NCBI GenBank assembly: GCA_963995525.1
Contig: OZ023218.1
Span: forward strand, 51,844,205-51,908,204
DNA: 64,000 nucleotides
Direction: 5' to 3'
Origin: Escarpia spicata
Lineage: Eukaryota; Annelida; Polychaeta; Sabellida; Siboglinidae
Of the stretch, positions 1 to 12,800 are shown one piece after another. Below the pieces are notes generated by a model. That model searched no databases. It was not told the DNA's origin and saw only the letters and a program-made list of their open reading frames with translations. The translations under genes and the position numbers were made by a program. Within the stretch, counting starts at the first letter, position 1, and every line of letters starts with the position of its first letter.

Positions 1-46
1 AGTTAATTCTCTGGGTGGCAATCTTGTTAAATCTTAAATCTTGTAG

Positions 47-165
47 GGCCACGCTGTCTATAGATGCCACCAAGCCAGTCCATAGGACAATGCTATCTAT
101 AGACGCCACCAAGCCAGTCTGTAGGGACAGGCCATCTATAGATTCCACCAAGCCAGTCCAGCCAA
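47..165. repeat. short 41-bp tandem repeat, 3 copies
   Basis: Three diverged copies share CTATAGATGCCACCAAGCCA. They lie in the CEP85-like intron, beyond the 37-bp array. Confidence 0.8.
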
Positions 166-231
166 TGTCCTCTTACCTCTTTCTATGTCCAATCATCTCC
201 TCCATGGGGTCAATGTCCTCTCACCTCGTAC

Positions 232-690
232 TGTTCTATGATGGCGTGACTGGTAGTCTGAGACTTACTGTTCTATGATGGCGTGACTGGTAGTCTGAGA
301 CTTCATGTTCTATGATGGCGTGACTGGTAGTCTGAGACTTCATGTTCTATGATGGCGTGACTGGTAGTCTCAGACTTACTGTTCTATGATGGCGTGACTG
401 GTAGTCTCAGACTTAATGTTCTATGATGGCGTGACTGGTAGTCTGAGACTTACTGTTCTATGATGGCGTGACTGGTATTCTCAGGCTTCATGTTCTATGA
501 TGGCGTGACTGGTAGTCTGACTTACTGTTCTATGACGGAGTGACTGGTAGTCTGAGACTTACTGTTCTATGATGGCGTGACTGGTAGTCTCAGACTTACT
601 GTTCTATGATGACGTGACTGGTAGTCTCAGACTTACTGTTCTATGATGGCGTGACTGGTAGTCTCAGACTTACTGTTCTATGATGGCGTC
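232..690 (-). repeat. 37-bp tandem array carrying the exon 7 splice donor
   Basis: About 12 copies. On the minus strand each unit reads CGCCATCATAGAACAGTAAG plus intron bases. That is the last 15-16 bases of CEP85-like exon 7 followed by its GTAAGT donor. The true exon edge is the right-hand end of the array. Confidence 0.92.
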
Positions 691-819
691 TTTCTCTCTG
701 ATGATGTTGTCTGCGGCCGCTTTGATGGTGTCCAGTCTGTGAGGGTCAGCCAGCAGACTCAGGCCGGCAGATTGACCAGTGACGGCCGCACTGGGCAGTC
801 CAGTCTCAGTGTACAGGGG
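674..819 (-). CDS. CEP85: CEP85-like exon 7
   Basis: The acceptor CTTGTTTCTTCCAG precedes a 146-bp exon that starts in phase 0 and ends ATAGAACA|GTAAGT in phase 2. It encodes LADPHRLDTIKAAADNIIRE and then KDAIIEQ, the start of the coiled coil. The donor and the last 16 exon bases are the repeat unit of the array at 232-690. The next exon lies outside the window. Confidence 0.8.
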
Positions 820-3800
820 CTGGAAGAAACAAGACATGATAACTGGAATCTCACTGTTACGATCACCTGACGACTGGGCCAAAGTGACCTCACTGTTACG
901 ATCACCTGATGTCTGGGCCAAAGTGACCTCACTGTTACGATCACCTGATGTCTGGGCCAAAGTGACCTCACTGTTACAATCACCTGATGACTAGGCCAAA
1001 GTGACCTCACTGTTATGATCACCTGATGACTGTGCCAAAGTGACCTCACTGTTACGATCACCTGATGTCTGGGCCAAAGTGACCTCACTGTTACAATCAC
1101 CTGATGACTAGGCCAAAGTGACCTCACTGTTACGATCACTTGATGACTGGGCCAAAGTGACCTCACTGTTACGATCACCTGACGACTGGGCCAAAGTGAC
1201 CTCAATAATGTGAGATTAATTTCCTATGCTTTATTGTTAAAACATAATGTTGGACTGTCCTAGTATGACCACAACTGTGAGGTAGCTGTATTAGTGTAGA
1301 GTGGCTAAATAAACTAATAACATGGTGTAAATTAGTGTAGAAAGGCTAAATAAACTAATGAATATATAACAAATATGTAGTAGAATCTGGGAATAATGGA
1401 CATGTTGACATTTGGCCAAACTCTGCCTATATATAATGTTCCTTATATCCAATGTTCCTTATATCAGTCGAGGTGCACAGAACATGCCACAAAAGCGATG
1501 TCGAAGTTGTTTACACTATGTGGTTGACCCAACATCGTAATAATAAATAATATTTTTTTTAATCATTCAAATACACACAATTTTATCCTACCTACCAAAA
1601 GTTACTTCTTAGCTGGTTATGTTCACTAAACAAATCTCCATAAATTTGTATGTCAAAACATCAACTGTATTCTTTAGCACATGTGCATGCATGCATGTTC
1701 ACACCCCTGTCTGTAGTGCACACACACACACACACCCATGCACATACACACCCCCACGCACAGTCGCACACCCATCCCCATACACACCCATACCACCGTG
1801 CACATATGCACCCCCACACCCATACATACCTCCATGCACACCCATCCCCGCACACACCCACATCCCCGTGCACATACACACCCCCACACCCCCATCCACA
1901 CACACCCATGCACACACACCCCCGTGCACACACACACCCATGCACACACACCCCCGTGCACACACACACCCAGGCACACACACCCCCGTCCACACACACA
2001 CACCCGTGTACACACCCGGTGCCTCACCTTGGCGACCTCAAGTTGTTGCCTCCTCAAGTGCTGCTGGTGCTGTTGCTGCCATCGAGTCAAGTCTGACACA
2101 AAACCATCTGGTGACACGACCGATGTACTGGTGACACCAGAGGGCATGACAGGTCTCGTGTAACGGCCAGTGTCGGGCATGTATGCAAGCGGCGGCGTGA
2201 AACCGCTGCACGTGTGCGTGTACGCATGTCTCTCCAGACTCCCAGTCTGTCTGTAGGGGTATGTGCCCCCATGCACCCCCCCAGTCTGGTTGACCCATCC
2301 AGCCTGACCGTCAGAGACAACACTGGCACGTGACACGACGGTCAATGCGTCAACCGGTGGCGCTTGCTGTCGGTGTGTCGTGGTGACGTTGCTGTACACG
2401 CCAGCATGGCTGTTGTAAGTGCCTTCCGTGCCATACATCCGGTTCACCTCACCCATGTACGGTGGATTCAGAAACCTATCTGAATGCGATGGCAATGAAT
2501 TCCGGTACTGCGGCAAATCTGTGACGTCTGTTTCATGATTCAAATCCGAGAATGGCTCCTTCTCCCAGTGTGATGGTGCTGCCTCCTGGTAGCCCGTTCC
2601 GATAAGATGGTAGCAGCTATCGGACACTGGCCGCTGTGGTTCTGTGGCATTGTGGTGTTGGAGTGCCGGTTCCGTCCATGCCGAGTAGGGTCGGTCGTGG
2701 TCGCTAGAGCGTGACGGTGCGGCCGTGTGTGATATGGTAGGGACAGTGGGGCGGGGGCAGGGACTAGGGAAGACATGGGCTGTGGGGAGATGCTCCGAGT
2801 GCGGCCGGCCACTGTGAGTGCCTGCAAACAACACAGGCAAGTCAGGTTAGTTGAGACCAGTGTCAGCCGAGTGCACTCAGTCTTATTCAGTCTCAAACTC
2901 TGGTCAACTTCTGGTGAACCTCTGGTCAACCACTGGTCAACCTCCAGTCAACCTGTGATCAACATGTGATCAACCTGTGGTCAACCTCCGATCAACCTGT
3001 GGTCAAACTCCAGCCAACCTAAAGTCAACCTCCAGCCAACATCCAGTCAACCTCTGGTGAACCTCTGATCAACCTCCGGTCAACCTGTGGTCAACCTCTG
3101 ATCAACCTCTGGTGAACCACTGGTCAACCTCCAGCCAATCTCTGGTGAACCTCCAGTCAACCTGCGATCAACTGGTCAACTTGTGGTCAACCACTGGTCA
3201 ACCTTGGGACTGTTAACTTGTGGTCAACCTCTGGTCAACTTGTGGTTGGACAACCACCGGTCAACTAACAGTCAATCTCTGGTCAACCTTTGGTCACCAT
3301 GGCAACCAACAACAAAATTGTCCTGTATCATAATTTTATTTCATAACTTGGGTTATTATTCTATTTGTGCTAGTTTGATGTTGGGTGTTATTTAATATAT
3401 TCAGGGGCATTAGAAGGTGTACGCTGATGGCAGTAGGGCTAGGCACAGCATATTACACTGGCCGAGTTCAACTAAGAGTAGTCATACGAAAAATGTATGC
3501 ATTGTTTACGTAACAAATAACACTCACTAGTGAACTGATATCAGGGCATTAGGGCATAGAAAGTGTTTTGGGAATTGTGACCTGCAAGTGACCTTTAAGG
3601 ACATCTCCAAATGCACCAACATCAACAAGATCGTTGATGCGGTGGAAGAGACATTGGGAGAACTACCAATAGGGAAGAGAGCTGGCCGGGTAGACCTGGC
3701 ATCAACTGACCTGGCTCACCCATTCTGACTGGGGAAGATTTGTTGGAGCCTCAAAGTTAACAAGATTGCCACCCAAACTGATAAGCTCCATTAGGAAAGT

Positions 3801-6800
3801 GAACAAAGAAACCTTTGGATTAACTAGACTCCAGAGTCCAACATGTTTCCATTGATGTAGAGCCTGCCCTTGTCAGATATTTCTAAGCATGCAGTATTCA
3901 CATTGCTTGCAGTAACACTTGAAGAGGACGGAGTAAGTGCCTGTCTGTGGGCGGGAGAGACGGACGGACGGACGGATGGAGGGTGGCACGGAGAGTGAGA
4001 GAGACTTGAGTGAGTACATGTTTGTGTGAGTGAGTGAGTGAGTGAGTGAGTGAGTGAGTGAGTGAGTGAGTGAGTGAGTGAGTGACTGAGTGAGTGACTG
4101 AGTGAGTTAAGCATGTTGCTGCAATCAGCTAAAGCTGTAATCACAAATTCAGCAGTGCAACTTTTGTTATTGACCCATATAGAAATCAGTGACAGTGTGC
4201 ACCACTAGTCCAGGCATCACTTGTCCGGCACCACTGGTCCGGCACCACTGGTCCGGCACCACTAGTCCAGGCACCACTAGTCCAGCACCACTAGTCCGGC
4301 ACCACTAGTCCGGCACCTCTAGTCCGGCACCTCTGGTCCGGCACGTCTGGTCTGGCACCACTGGTCCGGCACCACTGGTCCGGCACCACTGGTCCGGCAC
4401 CACTGGTCCGGCACCACTTGTCCGGCACCACTGGTCCAGCACCTCTAGTCAGGCACCACTAGATGGGCACAACTATTGCGGCACCACTAGTCCGACACCT
4501 CTAGTCCGGCACCACTAGTTCAGCAGCAGGCAACTAACAACTAGACTCAACTGTGCAATTAGGCTTTGTGCAACCTTCTATTTCTGACTGAAGCTAAACA
4601 GCTCAGAGTGCACCACTAGCTACAACACATGACACTGCATGGGGGAAGACTGAGACAAGACAGATTAAGAGACTGTCATTTCAATTACAGATCTAAATCA
4701 TGAAGGCATGAATATAGCTCAATTCAAACATTTCAAAATATGTTCTCAAGATCCGGATACCCAGTACAAATATTAACAAGATCCGGATACCCAGTACAAA
4801 TATTAACAAGATCCGGATACCCAGTACAAATATTAACAAGATCCAGATACCCAGTACAAATATTAACAAGATCCGGATACCCAGTACAAATATTAACAAG
4901 ATCCGGATATCCAGTACAAATATTAACAAGATCCGGATACCCAGTACAAATATTAACAAGATTACAATAAATTATTCAATACACCTGTTACAAATATGTA
5001 TCCAGTTACCTGTTACACATTGAAATAATCCTCCTAAGAATATTTACACAGGTTTGTTTGTGAAATAAGTTCGCCATAAATTCTAAATTTACCTTATGAG
5101 ACATTATAACACTACTGAGTGACAAACACAACCCCACATATCCTGTCATGAGGCAAATAGTTAAATACAACCCTCTAGCCCTACCCTCAGCTGTTAGTCT
5201 TAATCATCATCAGGGGTGCACTCCATAAATTACAGACACAACCTCCGGCAGCTCTCTGGTTTACTGCAAAATTGATGCTATTATGGACATCAACATGACA
5301 AATGACAACTGTAATTAATTCCGAACAGTGAACTTAAAAACCTAATGATAATGGCAGTTTAAGAGCAATTTTGTTGGCACTATTTATGAAGAAACTGAAA
5401 CCGTATCGTCAGGAATGCCTCTAAAGTTACTGCAGGCTCCAGGTTCAACTATGATGCTAATTTCGGAGCAGCAGTCAGAGCTGAACATGGTGAATTGGGA
5501 AGTGAATCACTGACTAAATGGTGGCTTTGTGATTGCTGTGATATATCAATTACACAGAACGCACAAGGATGAACGGCTAAAGGGGGTTTAATTCACCAAT
5601 AAAAATGGAAAACATTGTTTTACCTGTGCTATTTAGACTACAAGAAAGTGGTCAAACCTGGTGAAAAGTCAAACCTAATTTGGTGGATAAATGCATGCAA
5701 TATTTCTGGATTTAACTGTTTATCAATTGCACTGCCAACATAAGATAATAAACATCATTAGCTTGAATGAATACAGTAAACAAGACTCTACAGATTTTTA
5801 ACGTGGTCATATCCGTTCTGGTTAAAACAGGTTCTGACCAGCTTTAGATCAGCCCTGATTACACAAGGGTCTGGTGACTGTCAGATCCACAAAGCTGCAC
5901 AGCTGTGGCAAATGTTACCAAGAACAGCAGCTGTGGTTAGTCAGTACAGCTATTCTCAAGAAAGATGTCTCCCATTGTTAGTCAGTACAGCTATTCTCAA
6001 GAAAGATGTCTCCCATAGAAAGTCAGTACAGCTATTCTCGAGAAAGATGTCTCCCATTGTTAGTCAGTACAGCTATTGTCAAGAAAGATGTCTCCCATAG
6101 AAAGTCAGTACAGCTATTCTCAAGAAAGATGTCTCCCATTGTTAGTCAGTACAGCTATTGTCAAGAAAGATGTCTCCCATAGAAAGTCAGTACAGCTATT
6201 CTCAAGAAAGATGTCTCCCATTGTTAGTCAGTACAGCTATTGTCAAGAAAGATGTCTCCCATAGAAAGTCAGTACAGCTATTGTCAAGAAAGATGTCTCC
6301 CATAGAAAGTCAGCACAGCTATTGTCAAGAAAGATGTCTCCCATAGAAAGTCAGTACAGCTATTCTCAAGAAAGATGTCTCCCATTGTTAGTCAGTACAG
6401 CTATTGTCAAGAAAGATGTCTCCCATAGAAAGTCAGTACAGCTATTCTCAAGAAAGATGTCTCCCATTGTTAGTCAGTACAGCTATTGTCAAGAAAGATG
6501 TCTCCCATAGAAAGTCAGTACAGCTATTGTCAAGAAAGATGTCTCCCATAGAAAGTCAGTACAGCTATTGTCAAGAAAGATGTCTCCCATAGAAAGTCAG
6601 TACAGCTATTCTCAAGAAAGATGTCTCCCATTGTTAGTCAGTACAGCTATTGTCAAGAAAGATGTCTCCCATAGAAAGTCAGTACAGCTATTGTCAAGAA
6701 AGATGTCTCCCATAGAAAGTCAGTACAGCTATTGTCAAGAAAGATGTCTCCCATAGAAAGTCAGTACAGCTATTCTCAAGAAAGATGTCTCCCATTGTTA

Positions 6801-9800
6801 GTCAGTACAGCTATTCTTAAGAAAGATGTCTCCCATAGAAAGTCAGTACAGCTATTCTCAAGAAAGATGTCTCCCATAGAAAGTCAGTACAGCTATTCTC
6901 AAGAAAGATGTCTCCCATTGTAAGTCAGTACAGCTATTCTCAAGAAAGATGTCTCCCATTGTAAGTCAGTACAGCTATTCTCAAGAAAGATGTCTCCCAT
7001 TGTAAGTCAGTACAGCTATTCTCAAGATAGACGTATCTCATTGTTTTTTCATATGATTCACTAACATCAAGAATATTTAGGTTATAACAGTTGGCATGAT
7101 ATTGTCACATCTTTTCTTCATCCTACTTCAATAGTGCAGCTCAGTTTCTAAACAATAAAATCATTTGTCACGTCATCACAGAATGGCAGCTGTTTTTATC
7201 TTTTCCTTCATAACAGTTTGTATGTATACAACTAAAATAGTTCCAACTTAAATATATGCATTTCAAGGTACAGTCTGATTATTTTTACATTATAAAATCT
7301 AATTATACTATACAGTAGGTTTATACACCATCTCTAATTAACCATCTTAACTGTATATGGCCAAATGTTTTTAAAATAAATATTGACCCACAATATTATT
7401 TACATAATTTGAGCATTCTAGTGTATTATAATATCACTCTTGGCGTTCAGTGCATTCACAAATTTATTATGTCAATAATTTGAAGAAAGTAAATCAGGGT
7501 CATGTCACTTGTTGAACATGTCAGAGCAGTGTTCTGTAACATATATTTCCTTCCAATAAACATACTTTAATGTATTTTGTGTTGTGTTTAACACTGACAA
7601 GATTAAAACATGAAACCTTATCAAAAATACCAACCAACACAGCTAGATTTCAGCAACAGATAAATATAGTCAAGACCGTTGCACCTTCTCAAATCCGCCT
7701 CATTGAATTCTTGCTCAATCTCAGATCTGTCTTATACACAATTATGATATTTAGATAATAATTTGCTGTACTATTGGCCACATAACAAATAACTGTCATT
7801 TACACTGACCCAGATATGCAGTCTGGTCTTATGCAATACTGTCTTTTCACGAAACAGATTTTTGCTGTTCAGTAATCTTTAGTATTTCACTCCAAAAAAC
7901 TTTCTTAACGATCTGTTTGCATCAAATCAATGAAACAAGTGTCTGAGGCTAAGAGTATGGTGGATGTATCTAACACAAGAGTTTGTTCAAGCTTCTGTTA
8001 ACACGGTACATTAAGCAAGGTGGATATGACTCCGTCCAGTATATACCTGTTGCCATGTCGATGGGCTTGAGTGGATCTCCATCCTCCCAGTCGATGGACA
8101 GTGTCCAGCGGTCAGTGTGGCGGTCAGTGGGGCGATGGACAGGGGAGTGGACAAGATACTTCTGGGGCAAGGGAAGAGTCTTACATGAGCTCCACCGAGT
8201 CTCCACCATACCCCTTGTCTGCCGATCACCCCCCTTCCGCACCTGCTGACTGCCACCCCGACGGATCGGCAGGCGACTCTTGCCCCCTTTTCCTGACTGT
8301 CTCCCATCACCCCCTTGACTGCCTCCTTGACTGTTGCCCCCTTTCTGTCGGAGGGGCAGAGACTTGAAGCCTTCCATCTTCACCTCGCCAGCCTCCACTG
8401 ACACATGTCTGACATACAGGCTCTCAGTAAACAGCAGTGACATCCTCCTGGATCTATGTTGTCATACACTGTCTGTATCCATGAACCCGGATCTAGGACA
8501 CTGCCACCGTCCGGAGAACACAACCACCTTCCAACTTCCAACATACAGCTAATCCGTCCAGATCCCCACAGCCAGTAATCCCATCTCAGTAATCCAGAGA
8601 GAACACAGTCTGCTGGCACTGACCCACTAAATGCAGGCTCTAACTACCACCAGATGTGTCCACCACACAACCCAGGTCAGTGAGTTTAAATTCCACGGAA
8701 ACAACAGCAGACAAAAACGGCACAGTAAACATCGGATACAAACGACACCATGTGATACAACTATCTGTACCGAGTACAGACGGCACTGCCCAATCACTAC
8801 TGTTGAGATCTTTCTACCAAGTCAGTCTAGGAGGCTCTGAGCTGCAGATCAGTGCATAACTAAGTGAGGCTGAAACATGAGAGGTCTGCCTGGCTAATCA
8901 CTGCCTCCCAGCAGTGGGGTGTGGGGTGGGGGGGCAGCTGTTGTGGCATACTACAGCACACTAACTGTTCCCTCTCACTTGGGAGCCCACTCAGCATGTT
9001 ACAGTACACTGACTGTCTCATGTTCATCAGTGTTCCTACTTCTTAGCCAGAAGCTACGTTTAGGGTAGGTCAAAAATACACAATTTTCAGTATTCTATTA
9101 GCAGTACCTATTTAAAACTTACATAATCAAGTTTGATTTGAATACATTACATAACAATGGCTGTGATTTGTATACATTATTTTAAAGTTATTTATTAGTT
9201 TAACATTGTTTGCATTATCAGAATATTTTACTGAAAACAACTGGAGATGCTAGAATGCTTTTTTGGAAATATATGACAACACTAGCACACAATGCTCAAG
9301 AATAATCATCTGGATAAGTTCTTTTTAAGAAATGTTATTATTGTATAAAACACCTTATATATAAAACAATCAATCTATCATCAAGAGAGCACCTTTTCTG
9401 AGATATGTATGAAAACAAAACTACTGCATTAGGCATCTACAACTACAGTGTACTAAAAATGTGCTTTATTCTGCCAAATACTTGTTCTCTCTAAGAATGT
9501 ATAAAAGTTTGACAAGCTTGGGACTGGATGTTCAATTTATTATGGTTTCTAAGGTTTCACATCGTGTTTCAATCATTAGCAGGTCCACTACGGCATGCTC
9601 TATACTTTGCACCGGACTCTCTCTGTTGCTCTCCGTTGCACTGGATTCTCTCTGTGGCTACCACAATACAGGACAAATTGTTGTCACTAGGCTGAGTATC
9701 ATGTCCATTATCAGTAGAAGCTAAGACAGACAGGTCTCATCTAAATGGGATTTTGATGGGCAGATTTATGCACATCATTTTAATTAATCACTACAATCCA

Positions 9801-12800
9801 CCAGATGTCAGCACAGAACAGAGCTATTTAGAATGTTAACAGTGTAGTAACTAGATGGCAGCACCTATAATTTATAGTTTTACCTATAATTATAAGAAAT
9901 TATTGCAAGTCTTGTTGTTCCTACATGCACAATCACACATACTACATGGGTGCATAGTTAACATGCACAATCACACGTACTACATAGGTGCATAGTTAAC
10001 ATGCACAATCACACGTACTACATAGGTGCATAGTTAACATGCACAATCACACGTACTACATAGGTGCATAGTTAACATGCACAATCACACGTACTACATA
10101 GGTGCAGTTAACATGCACAATCGCACATACTACATAGGTGCATAGTTAACATGCACAATCACACGTACTACATAGGTGCATAGTTAACATGCACAATCAC
10201 ACGTACTACATAGGTGCATAGTTAACATGCACAATCACACGTACTACATAGGTGCATAGTTAACATGCACAATCACACGTACTACATAGGTGCAGTTAAC
10301 ATGCACAATCGCACGTACTACATAGGTGCATAGTTAACATGCACAATCACACGTACTACACAGGTGCATAGTTAACATGCACAATCACACGTACTACATA
10401 GGTGCATAGTTAACATGCACAATCACACGTACTACATAGGTGCATAGTTAACATGCACAATCACACGTACTACATAGGTGCATAGTTAACATGCACAATC
10501 ACACGTACTACATAGGTGCATAGTTAACATGCACAATCACACGTACTACATAGGTGCATAGTTAACATGCACAATCACACGTACTACATAGGTGCATAGT
10601 TAACATGCACAATCACACGTACTACATAGGTGCATAGTTAACATGCACAATCACACGTACTACATAGGTGCATAGTTAACATGCACAATCACACGTACTA
10701 CATAGGTGCAGTTAACATGCACAATCGCACGTACTACATAGGTGCATAGTTAACATGCACAATCACACGTACTACATAGGTGCATAGTTAACATGCACAA
10801 TCACACGTACTACATAGGTGCATAGTTAACATGCACAATCACACGTACTACAGAGGTGCACAGTTAACATGCACAATCACACGTACTACATAGGTGCATA
10901 GTTAACATGCACAATCACACGTACTACAGAGGTGCATAGTTAACATGCACAATCACACGTACTACATAGGCGCATAGTTAACATGCACAATCACACGTAC
11001 TACATAGGTGCATAGTTAACATGCACAATCACACGTACTACATAGGTGCATAGTTAACATGCACAATCACACGTACTACATAGGTGCAGTTAACATGCAC
11101 AATCGCACGTACTACATAGGTGCATAGTTAACATGCACAATCGCACGTACTACATAGGTGCATAGTTAACATGCACAATCACACGTACTACATAGGTGCA
11201 GTTAACATGCACAATCGCACATACTACATAGGTGCATAGTTAACATGCACAATCACACGTACTACATAGGTGCATAGTTAACATGCACAATCACACGTAC
11301 TACATAGGTGCATAGTTAACATGCACAATCACACGTACTACATAGGTGCATAGTTAACATGCACAATCGCACGTACTACATAGGTGCATAGTTAACATGC
11401 ACAATCACATGTACTAAACAGGTGCATAGTTAACATGCACAATCACACGTACTACAGGTGCATAGTTAACATGCACAATCACACGTACTACAGGTGCATA
11501 GTTAACATGCACAATCACACGTACTACACAGGTGCATAGTTAACATGCACAATCACATGTACTACACAGGTGCATAGTTAACATGCACAATCACACGTAC
11601 TACATAGGTGCATAGTTAACATGCACAATCACACGTACTACAGGTGCATAGTTAACATTTGTTCAAAGGCACAAACAGTTCTGATGCAGGGAAAATACAA
11701 ACAGTGGCTAATGACGACGCCAACAAACAGTGTTTGACACAAGGGGACTTGTTTTCACAACTTGGTGCTTACATTAAGCAAACAAATGCCAGACCCCACA
11801 CCCTCTCAGAGCACTAGATGTAGGGGTACTACAAATAGTAAGCCATCAAACAGAAACTAAACCAAACCAAACCAATCCAACTATAAACCAAAACCACAAA
11901 AGAATACACAAAATGCTGTGCTATATTCAGCAATGAAAACAACAAAACAAAGTCAAAACCTCACAAACATTCCAGCATCCAGCTAACAAACGCATAAAAT
12001 GAAAGTGAAAGCATGAAGAATGCGATAGGTCTACCAAGCATCTACCTGCAGATTCAAGCAAGCTACTCATACCAAGTGGCATGACCACCCTTGTGCCGCT
12101 CACAGACAATGCCGCCGGCATAGCATCTGCCACTTTCACTTTCTCAACGCTCTTTGGTTTGGCCTGTGACTCTCGTGGGGTAGCCATTTCAGTGCTGGGC
12201 ACCGAGGTATCAGCACTGCCTAGAATCAAGATGTACTTACTGCATGACGCCATTGCTTTCTTCACACTTAAATTTAGGCATTATAAATAAGAACAAACAA
12301 ACATGTCACACAAAGATTGCCTAATTTATTTATAGGGCAATTATGATTTAACAAGACATACAATTAACAAGCTTGCAATCCAGAGAATTAACTCCAGATG
12401 TCAAGCGGACAAGGAAATCTTTCACTTGTCAAGAGTCCAACTTTGTCTACGTATCTGTACGTTCCATATTACACATTTAAACTGGTGGGTGTAGCAAATG
12501 AAGGCAGGACACTTATGAAATAATTTTCTCTAAAACACATTTTTACTTATTTTTTTATATTAATTAGTGTAAGAAAAGTCACCAAGACATGTTTTCAAAT
12601 GTGCTATAAAATATTGCCCAAAGAAAAAAGTCATTATCACATTTGTAATTATAATGAAATTACTTCTTTTTGTGAATCACAAACACCAAGATTTTATTTT
12701 CAAATATTCTTTTGTCCTTACAAATATCACCAGTGTAGTTACTTAACTTAATGTAATGGTCTGACTCTTCTACATTATATATGTAGATGAATGTTCTTTA

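Noticed and set aside
1674..2030. C-terminal Cys/Val/Gly-rich tail of the 388-codon minus-strand frame
   Set aside because: It lies beyond a consensus donor (AAG|GTGAGG) and is a GT-rich microsatellite.
9540..9700. Additional CEP85-like exon on the minus strand
   Set aside because: The open stretch is in the wrong phase for the chain and lacks a credible donor.
12226..12260. Start exon ATGGCGTCATGCA with GTAAGT donor just before exon 4
   Set aside because: It would need an intron of about 28 bp, too short for normal splicing; the exon 4 acceptor already fits the chain.
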